Origin: Streptomyces montanisoli
GTDB taxonomy: Bacteria > Actinomycetota > Actinomycetes > Streptomycetales > Streptomycetaceae
Reading direction: 5' to 3'
DNA length: 64,000 nucleotides
Assembly: GCF_017813245.1 (NCBI RefSeq)
Contig: NZ_JAGIQL010000011.1
Span: forward strand, 1-64,000
Of the stretch, positions 53,154 through 62,040 are shown one piece after another. Within the stretch, counting starts at the first letter, position 1. Each line of letters opens with the position of its first letter. Made by a program: the position numbers and the translations under genes. Below the pieces are notes generated by a model. The model searched no databases, was not told the DNA's origin, and worked only from the letters and a program-made list of their open reading frames with translations.

Positions 53154-53154
53154 G

Positions 53155-54426
53155 ATGGCGAAGACCCTGTGGCGGGTCGCCGACTTCCGCAACCTGTGGC
53201 TGTCCCACTCGGTGAGCCTCATCGGCACCCAGGTCAGTGTGCTGGCGTTCCCCCTGATGGCGCTCCTGCTGCTGGACGCCTCCCCGTCCGAGGTCAGCAT
53301 GCTGTCCGCGGTCGAGTTCCTGCCCGCGCTGCTGCTCGGCCTGCCCGCCGGCGCCTGGGTGGAACGCCTCCCGCGCAAACCCGTACTGATCGTGTCCGAC
53401 GTGGTGCGCGCCCTCGCCATGGCCACCATCCCGCTGGCCCACTGGCTCGACATGCTGAGCATGCCGCTGCTGTTCGTGGTGGCGTTCCTCATCGGCCTCG
53501 GCACCATCTTCTTCGAGGTCGCCCAGCTTTCGTACCTGCCGGCCCTCGTCAAGCAGGAGGACCTCGCCGACGGCAACGCCAAGCTGGAGGGCTCCCGCTC
53601 GGTGGCGCAGCTCGCCGGGCCGAGCGCCGGCGGCTTCCTCGTGCAGATATTCACCGCGCCAGTCGCCATCGCCGTCGACGTCGTCACCTACATCCTGTCC
53701 GTCGTCTTCCTGCTGCGGGTGCGCGGCCACGACGCGCCACCGGAGCCCATCGAGAGGATGACCCTGCGCGGCGAGATCGCCGAAGGCGTCCGCTTCGTCT
53801 TCTCCCACCCCCTGGTACGGCCGCTGGCGCTGTGCGCGTTCGCAGCCGACCTGGCGTTCGCCGCGGTGCTCGCCCTCCAGGTTCCGTTCGCCTCCCGCAC
53901 CCTCCACATGGAGTCCGGCGCCATCGGCATCGCGCTCGCGGTGGGCAGCGCGGGCGGTCTCGTAGGGGCCGCGCTCAGCGGGATCGCCGCCAAACGCTTC
54001 GGCTCCGGGCCCACCGTCGTGGCGAGCATCGTGGTGTTCAGCATCGGCGCCGCCATGGTGCCCCTGGCCTCAGGTACCATCGGCTTCGCCGGCGGCCTGT
54101 TCGTGGTCTACCTCGGGGTCGTCGTCTTCAACGTCCTCCAGATCACGATCTGCCAGGTCATGACACCGGAACGGCTGCTGGGCCGCATGAACGCCACCCT
54201 GCGCTTCATCTCCTGGGGCTCCGTACCGCTCGGCGCCGCCGTCGGCGGCGCCCTGGTAGCACCGTTCGGAATGCGCCCGGTGCTGTGGGCGGCGGCCGGG
54301 GTGTGCGCCCTGTCCGTGCTGCCACCGCTCCTGTCGAAGATCCGCACCCTCACCGAAGACCTGGGGGACGAGGACGAGGCGGTACCCGCTCAGGCGGGTG
54401 CCGCGGAAACGGGGAACGTCGTATGA
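53155..54426 (+). CDS. MFS exporter of the NRPS-PKS cluster
   Basis: A 423-residue 12-helix transporter of the MFS_3/EntS-like group: FRNLWLSHSVSLIGTQVSVLAFPL start, GLPAGAWVERLPRKP (motif A region), and late ERLLGRMNATLRFISWG. It is likely to export the cluster product and give self-protection. ATG 53155 follows the MbtH stop by one base; its stop overlaps the PKS start (ATGA, 54423-54426). Confidence 0.88.
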   Translation: MAKTLWRVADFRNLWLSHSVSLIGTQVSVLAFPLMALLLLDASPSEVSMLSAVEFLPALLLGLPAGAWVERLPRKPVLIVSDVVRALAMATIPLAHWLDMLSMPLLFVVAFLIGLGTIFFEVAQLSYLPALVKQEDLADGNAKLEGSRSVAQLAGPSAGGFLVQIFTAPVAIAVDVVTYILSVVFLLRVRGHDAPPEPIERMTLRGEIAEGVRFVFSHPLVRPLALCAFAADLAFAAVLALQVPFASRTLHMESGAIGIALAVGSAGGLVGAALSGIAAKRFGSGPTVVASIVVFSIGAAMVPLASGTIGFAGGLFVVYLGVVVFNVLQITICQVMTPERLLGRMNATLRFISWGSVPLGAAVGGALVAPFGMRPVLWAAAGVCALSVLPPLLSKIRTLTEDLGDEDEAVPAQAGAAETGNVV

Positions 54427-57400
54427 GCACACACCACACGTCCGACAGCGGCGACCCGCACATACGCGACGCCCCGGGTACGGCCGAAACGGACGAGGAC
54501 ATCAGCACCTTCGTCGCCGTCGTCGGCATGGCCGGCCGCTTCCCCGGAGCCGGGGACGTGGACGCCTTCTGGGACGGCCTGGTCCGCGGCGAGGACACCA
54601 TCACCCGCACCGCGGCCGCCCCCGGCATCGGGGGCCGTGCCGCCTCCGCCTACGGCGCCGTCGACGGCGGGGACCTCTTCGACGCGGCCTTCTTCGGCTA
54701 CGCGCCCCGCGAGGCACTCCTCCTCGACCCGCAGCACCGGGTGTTCATGGAGTGCGCCTGGGAGGCGCTGGAGCACGCGGGCTGCGACCCGGCCCGGTTC
54801 CCCGGCCCCGTCGGCGTGTTCGGCGGCAGCGGCGACACCGGCCACTTCGCCACTCTCCTCGCCAACAGAGCCTCCTTCCCCGGCGTCAACGAATGGCAGC
54901 TCCGTCTCGCAAGCGGCGCCGACTTCCTCACCAGCCGCGTCGCCTACAAACTCGGCCTCACAGGACCCGCCGTCACCGTGCAGACCGCCTGCTCCACCTC
55001 CCTGGTCGCCGTGCACACCGCACTCCAGTCGCTCCTCGCCGGCGAGTGCGACCTCGCGCTGGCCGGCGGCGTCACCCTGCGCGTACCGCACCCGGTGGCA
55101 GAAGACCTCGGCGACGGGCTGCTCGCCGACGACGGGTACTGCCGTGCCTTCGACGCCGCCGCCACCGGCACCGTCTCCAGCGACGGCGCCGGGGTCGTCG
55201 TCCTCAAACGCCTCGAGGACGCCCTGCGCGGCGGGGACCATGTGCACGCCGTGCTCCGCGGCTCGGCCGTCACCAACGACGGTGCCGCGAAGGCCGGCTT
55301 CACCGCACCCAGCGTCGACGGGCAGAGCACCGCCGTCACCGCCGCCCATCTCGTCGCCGGCACCACCCCCGCCGACATCGGCTACCTCGAAGCCCACGGC
55401 ACCGGCACTCCCGTCGGCGACCCCATCGAGGTCCGCGCCCTGACCAAGGCCTACGGCGACCGGCCCGGCGCCCCGGGCAGCTGCGTACTGGGGTCCGTGA
55501 AGAGCAATATCGGCCACACCGACGCCGCGTCGGGCGTCATCGGACTCATCAAGGCCGCCCTCGCCCTGCGTGAGCAACTCATCCCCGGTACAGCCCACTT
55601 CACCACACCCAACCCCGACCTGGACTTGCCGGCGACCCCATTCCGCATCAGCTCCGCCAACGAGCCCTGGCCGCGGGGTGCGGCGCCGCGCCTGGCCGCC
55701 GTCAACTCCCTGGGCATCGGCGGCACCAACGCCCACGTCGTGCTGGCCGAGGCCCCGCCCGCCCCGCCGCACCGGCCCGGACGCCCCTACCAGATCCTGC
55801 CGCTGTCCGCCCGCACCCCCAGCGCCCTGAAGGCGGCCGCCGGGCGCCTCGCCGACGCACTCCGGGACCCGGGCGCGGCTCCCCTGGACGATGCGGCCTG
55901 GACCCTGCAGACCGGCAGGGCCGCCCTCGCCCACCGCGGGTTCACCGTCGCCCTGGACCGAGCCGGCGCCGCCCGGGACCTCACCTCGGGCGACCAGGAG
56001 GGTTTCCGCACCGGCACCGGACCCGACCAGCCCCGCCCCGTCGCGTTCCTCTTCCCGGGGCAGGGCGGCCAGCACCTCGGCATGGCCCGCGAACTCCACG
56101 AGCACGAGCCGGTCTTCCGCGAAACCCTGGACGAATGCGCCGAACTCGCCGCGCCCCTCCTCGGCACCGACCTGCGCCGGGTGCTGTACGCCCCGGACAC
56201 CGCACGCGAGGCGGCCGCCGCACAGCTCGCCACGATGCGCGTCAGCCAGGTCGCGGTGTTCGCCGTACAGGCCGCCCTGACTGAACTGTGGGGCTCCTGG
56301 GGCGTCCACCCGGACATCGTGCTCGGCCACAGCCTCGGCGCCTATGCGGCCGCCACCGCCGCCGGCGTCCTCGACCTTCCCGACGCCCTCCGGCTCGTCC
56401 TCACCCGCAGCCGCATCCTCGACGAACTCCCCGACGGCAGCATGCTCGCCGTACCGCTACCCGCGGACACCCTCGCACCGATGCTGCCGCCCCCCGTGTC
56501 CATCGCCGCGATCAACGGGCCCCAGCAGTGCGTCGTCACCGGAACCGCCGCCGACATCGCCGCCCTCCACGCCCGTCTCACCGGCGAAGGCGTCGAGTCC
56601 AGGCCCTTGCACATCAACGCCGCGGCCCACTCCGTACTCGTCGAACCGGCCATGGCGGACTTCGAGAGGAGCGTCGCCGGGGTCACCCTGCGCCCGCCCA
56701 CCACCCGGTGGATCTCCGACCGCACCGGCAGCCTCGTCACCAGGGAGCAGGCCTGCGACCCCTCCTACTGGTCGGGGCACCTTCGGCACACCGTCCGCTT
56801 CGACGAGGCGCTGCGCACCCTCTTCGCTTCCGGCGACCACCTGCTGCTCGAGGTCGGCCCCGGGCGCACCCTCACCACGCTGGCCCGCCGCCACCCCGCG
56901 TGCGGGCCCACACGACCCACCGCGTGGAGCTTGCCGCACGCCATCGACGCCACCGGCAGCGGCACTTCCATGATGCACGCCCTCGGGCGAGTCTGGCTCG
57001 AGGGCGCCGACATCGACTGGGAGCAGGTCCACTCCGGAGAGCAGCGGCGCCGTACCCCGCTGCCGACCTACCCCTTCGAACGACAGCGGTTCCGGCTGGC
57101 CGCGCCCGCCCCGGCCTCTCTGGCCCCCGCGGACGAGGGCACCACAGCACCGCGGCAACCTGCCACGGCAGTCGAGTTCGCCCGACCCGACCTCGGCGAG
57201 AAGTACGAGCCGGCCATCGGCCGCGTGGAGGAGGCTCTCGCCGCCGCCTTCGGCCAGGTACTCGGCGTCGACCAGGTCGGCCGGCACGACAACTTCTTCG
57301 ACTACGGCGGGGACTCGCTGGTCGCGGCCCAGTACTGCAAGCTGGCCGGCGTCGAACTCGGTGCCGAACTCTCCGTGCGCATGGTGTTCCGTGCCCCCAC

Positions 57401-57503
57401 CGTGGCCCGCCTCGCCGAAGTGCTCGCCGACGCGACGGCCGGCACTCCCCCGCAAACCACGCAGCCCCACGCCCAGACACCGCCGAGCACACCGAAGAGG
57501 TGA
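54423..57503 (+). CDS. Type I polyketide synthase module KS-AT-ACP
   Basis: A 1026-residue minimal module. Ketosynthase (about 30-450) with TACSTS (Cys190), EAHGTGT and KSNIGH: complete triad. Acyltransferase (about 535-830) with GQGGQ and GHSLGA (Ser637), malonyl-like at GHSLG; the later specificity tetrapeptide is AAAH where malonyl ATs have HAFH and methylmalonyl ATs YASH. Carrier domain with DYGGDSL, Ser965. There is no KR, DH or ER, so a beta-keto unit would remain. There is no terminal thioesterase. The stop lies 4 bp before the TEII gene. Confidence 0.92.
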   Translation: MSTHHTSDSGDPHIRDAPGTAETDEDISTFVAVVGMAGRFPGAGDVDAFWDGLVRGEDTITRTAAAPGIGGRAASAYGAVDGGDLFDAAFFGYAPREALLLDPQHRVFMECAWEALEHAGCDPARFPGPVGVFGGSGDTGHFATLLANRASFPGVNEWQLRLASGADFLTSRVAYKLGLTGPAVTVQTACSTSLVAVHTALQSLLAGECDLALAGGVTLRVPHPVAEDLGDGLLADDGYCRAFDAAATGTVSSDGAGVVVLKRLEDALRGGDHVHAVLRGSAVTNDGAAKAGFTAPSVDGQSTAVTAAHLVAGTTPADIGYLEAHGTGTPVGDPIEVRALTKAYGDRPGAPGSCVLGSVKSNIGHTDAASGVIGLIKAALALREQLIPGTAHFTTPNPDLDLPATPFRISSANEPWPRGAAPRLAAVNSLGIGGTNAHVVLAEAPPAPPHRPGRPYQILPLSARTPSALKAAAGRLADALRDPGAAPLDDAAWTLQTGRAALAHRGFTVALDRAGAARDLTSGDQEGFRTGTGPDQPRPVAFLFPGQGGQHLGMARELHEHEPVFRETLDECAELAAPLLGTDLRRVLYAPDTAREAAAAQLATMRVSQVAVFAVQAALTELWGSWGVHPDIVLGHSLGAYAAATAAGVLDLPDALRLVLTRSRILDELPDGSMLAVPLPADTLAPMLPPPVSIAAINGPQQCVVTGTAADIAALHARLTGEGVESRPLHINAAAHSVLVEPAMADFERSVAGVTLRPPTTRWISDRTGSLVTREQACDPSYWSGHLRHTVRFDEALRTLFASGDHLLLEVGPGRTLTTLARRHPACGPTRPTAWSLPHAIDATGSGTSMMHALGRVWLEGADIDWEQVHSGEQRRRTPLPTYPFERQRFRLAAPAPASLAPADEGTTAPRQPATAVEFARPDLGEKYEPAIGRVEEALAAAFGQVLGVDQVGRHDNFFDYGGDSLVAAQYCKLAGVELGAELSVRMVFRAPTVARLAEVLADATAGTPPQTTQPHAQTPPSTPKR

Positions 57504-57507
57504 CCCC

Positions 57508-58302
57508 GTGACATCCGTACGCCCCCGCTGGGCCCTGACCAGACCCCGCCATGCTCCCGCCGCCCTGCGCATGTACTGCTTCCCGCACAGCGGCGGCTCG
57601 CCCGGCGAGTACATGCGCTGGGCCTCCTGCCTCCCCGACACCGAGATCTGGGGCATCCAGGCACCCGGCCGCGGCAGCCGCATCTCCGAAGCCCCTCACA
57701 CGGACATGGCGGAACTCGTCGACGCGCTCCTCACCCACGTCGACTTCGGCGAACCCTGCGTCTTCTTCGGCCACAGCCTCGGCGCCCTCGTCGCCTACGA
57801 GGCGGCCCAGGCGCTGCGGGAACGCGGCCGGCCGGGCCCGCAGGCCCTCGTTCTGTCCGCCACCGCCGCCCCGCACGCCCTGCGGCGCAACGCGTCACTC
57901 CACGGCCTGGACGGCGCGGAACTCGTCGAGGCCATCGAACGCACCCACGGCCCCGTCAGCGCCGACATCCACGAGGATCCCGAACTGCGCGAAATGCTCC
58001 TCGTCGCGCTCCGCGGCGACCTCGACATCGTCAGCGGCTACCGGCACCGCCCCCGTCCCCCGCTGACCTGCCCCATCACCGTCTTCGGCGGCAGCGACGA
58101 CGACGAGCGCACCAGCGACCTGAGGGCCTGGCGGGACTACACCACGGGCCCCTTCGACTTCCGCCTCTTCCCCGGCGACCACTTCTACTTCCGGGAGCGC
58201 CCCGATGAGTTCTTCGCAGCCCTCCGCCGCGCCCTTCCCAAGCCCACTGCACGAGCTGTACCAGGGGTGCGTCCCATGGCGGCGGCTCCGGTCCTTCCCT
58301 GA
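57508..58302 (+). CDS. Type II thioesterase
   Basis: A 264-residue alpha/beta hydrolase of the RifR/TEII group: FPHSGGSPGEYMRWA oxyanion region, nucleophile Ser90 in GHSLGALVA, Asp near GGSDDD, and His225 in GDHFYF. TEII proteins clear stalled or misprimed groups from carrier proteins. GTG 57508 is the natural start. Its last 98 bp overlap the start of the flavoenzyme gene in another frame; the extra C-terminal 20-odd residues beyond the usual family end are probably a by-product of this. Confidence 0.9.
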   Translation: MTSVRPRWALTRPRHAPAALRMYCFPHSGGSPGEYMRWASCLPDTEIWGIQAPGRGSRISEAPHTDMAELVDALLTHVDFGEPCVFFGHSLGALVAYEAAQALRERGRPGPQALVLSATAAPHALRRNASLHGLDGAELVEAIERTHGPVSADIHEDPELREMLLVALRGDLDIVSGYRHRPRPPLTCPITVFGGSDDDERTSDLRAWRDYTTGPFDFRLFPGDHFYFRERPDEFFAALRRALPKPTARAVPGVRPMAAAPVLP

Positions 58303-60079
58303 ACCCACTGCCGCGGAACACGCCCGCGGCGACGAGACCATCGCGGAACTCGAGGCACTGCTGCGCGAACACACCGACCCCGAGGAGATCGAACGCACCG
58401 GCCGGCTGCCCGACACCCTCACCGAGGCCCTCCGCAAGGGCGGCTTCCTCGGCCTGATGGCCGGAGCCGACCTCGGCGGCCTCGGCCTCAGTCCGCACAA
58501 TGCGTTCCGCGTCATCCAGGCCGCGGCCGGCTGGTCCATACCCATCGCCTTCAGCCTCGCCATCACCAACGGCTTCGGCTCCGGTACCTATCTGCCGCTG
58601 CTGTCCGAAGGGCCCCTCAAGGACATGATCACCGAGCGGACCCGCGGCGGCATCGTCTCAGCCGGCGCCGACGCGGAACCCATCGGCACCGCCAACGAAC
58701 ACCGCGCCACCACCGCGGTCCCCACCGAGGACGGCACCGGCTACGAGATCACCGGCGAGAAGGTCTTCATCGGCAACGGCACCCAGGCCGAACTCATGGA
58801 CGTCTCCGCCACACTCCGGCACCCCGACGGCAGCGAAGAGGTCCGCCTCTTCTTCGTCGACAGCTCCATGGACGGCTTCGAGGTCGCAGGGCAGCACGAG
58901 TTCATGGGCCTGCACGGCGCCACGATCGGCAACCTGCGCCTCGACCGGGTGCGCGTCCCCGCCCACCACCTCATGCCTCAGGGCGAGGACGGCTGGCGGA
59001 TGCGTCCCGGGGAACGCGACACCGCCCACGCCCGCCCGGCACCCGACGCCGAAGCCGAAGAGGACCTGTTCCGCCCCACCGACCTCGGTCAACTCGCCGC
59101 CCTCGGCCGCATCCTGGTCATCGCACCGCCCGCCCTGGCCACCGCAAGGCTCTGCCTGCGCTGGTCCCGCGACTTCACCAGCCGCCGCATCATCGACGGC
59201 CGCGGCCTCGGCACCTACGAGGAGATCCAGCGGCAGGTCGCCGAGACCGCCGCGGACGTCTTCACCATTGACACCGTCATGACCTGGGCCCTCAAGGCCC
59301 ACCGCACCGGCGACAGCCGGCCCGAACTCACCGCGGCCAAGAACCTCACGTCCACCGCCTGCTGGCGCGCCATCGACCGCACCGTGTCCCTGCTCGGTGC
59401 GGAGGGCTACGAGACCGCCGCCAGCAAGGCCCGCCGCGGCGCCCGCCCGCTGCCCGTGGAACGCTACTTCCGCGACGCGCGGGCCCTGCGCGTCGCAGGC
59501 GGCGTCGACTTCATGGTCGACCGCTGGTCCGCCGAGACCGCGCTGCACACCTGCTGGTACGAGAACCCCACTCCCGCCCCCGCCGGGCACACCGAGGCCG
59601 ACGCCCGGCAGTCCGCGACCGAAGCCCCCGAGCTGAGCACCGCATGCCAAGAGCATCTGAGTGCTGTCCAAGATCAGGCCCGCCGACTCGCCGCAACCTG
59701 CCATGAGTTGACTGGCCGGCACACCATGAGTGACCTCTTCGCCCAGCAGCGCCTCACCGCCACCCTCGGCCGGATCGGCAACGAACTCCTCGCCATGTCA
59801 CTCGTCCTCGCCCGCGCCGCCGCCATGGCCGCCGACGGTGACCCCCAGGGCCTCCCCCTCGCCGACCTTGCCTGCACCTCTGCCCGCCACCGCCTCGCCG
59901 CCCTGTGGCCCGAACTCGCCCATGCCACCGCCAACGGCCCCGGCACTCCGCACGCCGGCACCGTCACCGACACCGCCGCCACCTGCCTCCACGGCCCCGG
60001 CCCCGGCCCCGACCTCCTGCTCGCCGACCTGTTCTCAGAACCCACCCGCCCGGCACCCCACGGAGAGCACAACCACTGA
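58205..60079 (+). CDS. Acyl-CoA dehydrogenase-like flavoenzyme with C-terminal extension
   Basis: A 624-residue protein. Residues about 40-440 follow the acyl-CoA dehydrogenase fold: GGFLGLMAGADLGGLGLS, a FAD/substrate loop around GYEITGEKVFIGNG, the middle beta domain (MGLHGATIGNLRLDRVRVP), and C-terminal helices with ARLCLRWSRDFTSRR and an RYFRDAR block. The final 180 residues are an Ala/His-rich helical extension not usual in the family. Beside an A-T didomain gene it may oxidise an aminoacyl or acyl group on a carrier protein, as proline oxidases of pyrrole pathways do; the substrate is not known. ATG 58205 has GGGAG 7 nt upstream and lies inside the TEII gene. Confidence 0.85.
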   Translation: MSSSQPSAAPFPSPLHELYQGCVPWRRLRSFPEPTAAEHARGDETIAELEALLREHTDPEEIERTGRLPDTLTEALRKGGFLGLMAGADLGGLGLSPHNAFRVIQAAAGWSIPIAFSLAITNGFGSGTYLPLLSEGPLKDMITERTRGGIVSAGADAEPIGTANEHRATTAVPTEDGTGYEITGEKVFIGNGTQAELMDVSATLRHPDGSEEVRLFFVDSSMDGFEVAGQHEFMGLHGATIGNLRLDRVRVPAHHLMPQGEDGWRMRPGERDTAHARPAPDAEAEEDLFRPTDLGQLAALGRILVIAPPALATARLCLRWSRDFTSRRIIDGRGLGTYEEIQRQVAETAADVFTIDTVMTWALKAHRTGDSRPELTAAKNLTSTACWRAIDRTVSLLGAEGYETAASKARRGARPLPVERYFRDARALRVAGGVDFMVDRWSAETALHTCWYENPTPAPAGHTEADARQSATEAPELSTACQEHLSAVQDQARRLAATCHELTGRHTMSDLFAQQRLTATLGRIGNELLAMSLVLARAAAMAADGDPQGLPLADLACTSARHRLAALWPELAHATANGPGTPHAGTVTDTAATCLHGPGPGPDLLLADLFSEPTRPAPHGEHNH

Positions 60080-60080
60080 C

Positions 60081-61964
60081 ATGCGCATCGACCTTCACAC
60101 CGCCCAGGGCGGGCGCAGCCACCGCCCCACCGACCCGCCCGCCGACCGCCCCGCGGATCAGGCGCTCTGCGTCGACCTCTCCGTGCACGAGATGTTCACC
60201 GCACACGCGCTCGCCACTCCCGACAGAACCGCGCTGACCAGCGACGGAACCCACCTCAGCTATGGCCGCCTGAACGCCGGCGCGGACCGTCTCGCCGCCC
60301 GGCTGCGCACCGCGGGCGTGCACCGCGGCAGCCCAGTCGGCGTTTTCCTGGAACGCTCCGCCGACTTCGTCACCGCTCTCATCGCCGTACTCAAGGCGGG
60401 CGGCTGCTACGTGCCACTCGACCCCGAGTACCCGCCGGCCCGGCTGCACACCATGGTGGAGACCGCCGGCATCCACACCCTCGTCACCCGTACCGCCCTC
60501 ACCGGCCGGCTCCCCGACGACGGCACCACCCGCATCCGGATCGACGAACCGCCGGACCCGGAACACGGCACCGCACCGCCGGCGGCGGACGCCGCCACCC
60601 ACCCGGACGACCTCGCCTACATCATGTTCACCTCCGGGTCCACCGGCACCCCCAAGGGCGTCGCCGTCCGCCACTGCGGCATCGTCCGCCTCGTCGACAA
60701 CCCCGGCTACGTCAACCTGGACTCCACCCAGGTCCTGTCCCATCTGTCGTCCCCGTCCTTCGACGCCGCCACCTTCGAGATCTGGGGCGCCCTGGCCAAC
60801 GGGGCACGCCTGGTCATCGGCCCGCCCGGCCCCCTCTCCGTCGGTGACACGGCCGCCCTGCTGCGTCGCGAAGAAGTCACCGTGAGCTGGCTCACGGCGG
60901 GACTGTTCAACGTGATGGTCGACGAACACCTCGACGACCTCACCGGCATACGGCAACTGCTCAGCGGCGGCGACACCATGTCACCCACCCAGGCCCGCCG
61001 CTTTCTCGAGGCCGCACCCGGGAGCCGGCTCGTCAACGGCTACGGCCCCACCGAGGCCACCACCTTCACCGCCTGCCACACCGTCACCCTCGAGGACACC
61101 CGGCACACTCGCATCCCCGTCGGCCGCCCCGTGCCCGGCACCTGGGTGGAGATCCTGGACGACGACCTGAGGCCCGTGCCCCACGACACCCCGGGGCACC
61201 TGTACGCAGGCGGTCTTGGCCTGGCCCGCGGCTACCTCGGCGACAGCGCACTCACCGCGGAACGCTTCGTACCCGACCCCTGGGCGCGCGGCGGCCGCCT
61301 CTACGCCACCGGCGACCTGGCGCTGCGCCGGCCCGACGGCACCATCGACTTCCTCGGCCGCGCCGACGGGCAGCTGAAGAAGCGCGGCTACCGAATCGAC
61401 CCGGCCGAGATCGAGGAGACCCTGCGCCGCGACCCGCACGTCAGGGACGCCGCCGTCACCCTGGACGGCAAACGCAGCGACACCGCCCAACTCGTCGCCC
61501 ACATCGTCCCCGAGACCGCCACCGCACCCGGGGCCGCCACCGGGTACGCCGGGTTCCTTGCCGCCCTGCGCGCCCGCACCCGCGAACAACTGCCCGCGCA
61601 CCTCGTCCCGGACCGCTTCGCCGCCCTCGACGCGCTGCCGCTGACCGCGAACGGCAAACTCGACCGCGCCGCGCTCACCGCCACCGACGGCCGGCCGGGG
61701 CAGAACACGCAGGCCGCCGTGTTCGAGGACGGCACCGAGGCCGCGCTGGCGGAGATCTGGCGCGAGGTGCTCGACCGGGACGACCTCACCCGCGCCGCCG
61801 ACTTCTTCGACCTCGGCGGCCAGTCCCTGCAGGCCGCCCGCATCGCCACCCGCATCCGCGACCACCTCGGCATCGAGGTGCCCCTCGCCACCATCTTCGA
61901 CCACCCCACCATCGCCGAACTCGCCCAGGCGATCACCGCCGACAGCACAGCGCCTGGCCATTGA
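60081..61964 (+). CDS. Stand-alone NRPS A-T didomain
   Basis: A 627-residue protein with a short N-terminal leader, an adenylation domain (about 40-530: FTSGSTGTPKG, FDAATFEIW, NGYGPTEATTF, TGDLALRRPDG, GKLDRA) and a thiolation domain (FFDLGGQSLQ, Ser582). By eye the specificity residues read D-A-F-W-L-G-G-T-F-K, near the classic valine code, so valine or a similar aliphatic acid is likely. There is no condensation domain, so it loads a building block in trans, probably for the C domain of the NRPS at 49335 and perhaps after oxidation by the neighbouring flavoenzyme. Start ATG 60081 is 1 bp after the upstream stop. Confidence 0.9.
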   Translation: MRIDLHTAQGGRSHRPTDPPADRPADQALCVDLSVHEMFTAHALATPDRTALTSDGTHLSYGRLNAGADRLAARLRTAGVHRGSPVGVFLERSADFVTALIAVLKAGGCYVPLDPEYPPARLHTMVETAGIHTLVTRTALTGRLPDDGTTRIRIDEPPDPEHGTAPPAADAATHPDDLAYIMFTSGSTGTPKGVAVRHCGIVRLVDNPGYVNLDSTQVLSHLSSPSFDAATFEIWGALANGARLVIGPPGPLSVGDTAALLRREEVTVSWLTAGLFNVMVDEHLDDLTGIRQLLSGGDTMSPTQARRFLEAAPGSRLVNGYGPTEATTFTACHTVTLEDTRHTRIPVGRPVPGTWVEILDDDLRPVPHDTPGHLYAGGLGLARGYLGDSALTAERFVPDPWARGGRLYATGDLALRRPDGTIDFLGRADGQLKKRGYRIDPAEIEETLRRDPHVRDAAVTLDGKRSDTAQLVAHIVPETATAPGAATGYAGFLAALRARTREQLPAHLVPDRFAALDALPLTANGKLDRAALTATDGRPGQNTQAAVFEDGTEAALAEIWREVLDRDDLTRAADFFDLGGQSLQAARIATRIRDHLGIEVPLATIFDHPTIAELAQAITADSTAPGH

Positions 61965-61991
61965 CGCGTGTCGATTGACAGCGTCAACACG
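61961..61991. promoter_or_regulatory. Palindromic operator upstream of mcrB, shared core with the defence operon
   Basis: TTGAC-AGC-GTCAA (61975-61987) is a perfect 13-bp palindrome, 53 bp before the mcrB ATG. A second TTGACGC (61961-61967) pairs with GCGTCAA (61981-61987), and CGTGT pairs with ACACG (61967-61971/61987-61991), so two overlapping palindromes share an arm. The core matches the centre of the 25-bp palindrome at 28011. Confidence 0.7.
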
Positions 61992-62040
61992 TAGACTGCA
62001 CGGTGTCCGTGAAGCCTTGTCCCGTGCCCGGAGGTCGTCC

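Noticed and set aside
49335..61964. Detoxin/rimosamide-type cluster
   Set aside because: A valine-like A domain and one malonyl extension would fit in part, but there is no ketoreductase, no multi-module NRPS and no TauD-like dioxygenase gene.
61975..61997. TTGACA/TAGACT as a housekeeping promoter before mcrB
   Set aside because: The spacer is only 11 nt; the TTGACA is better explained as half of the palindrome TTGAC-AGC-GTCAA.
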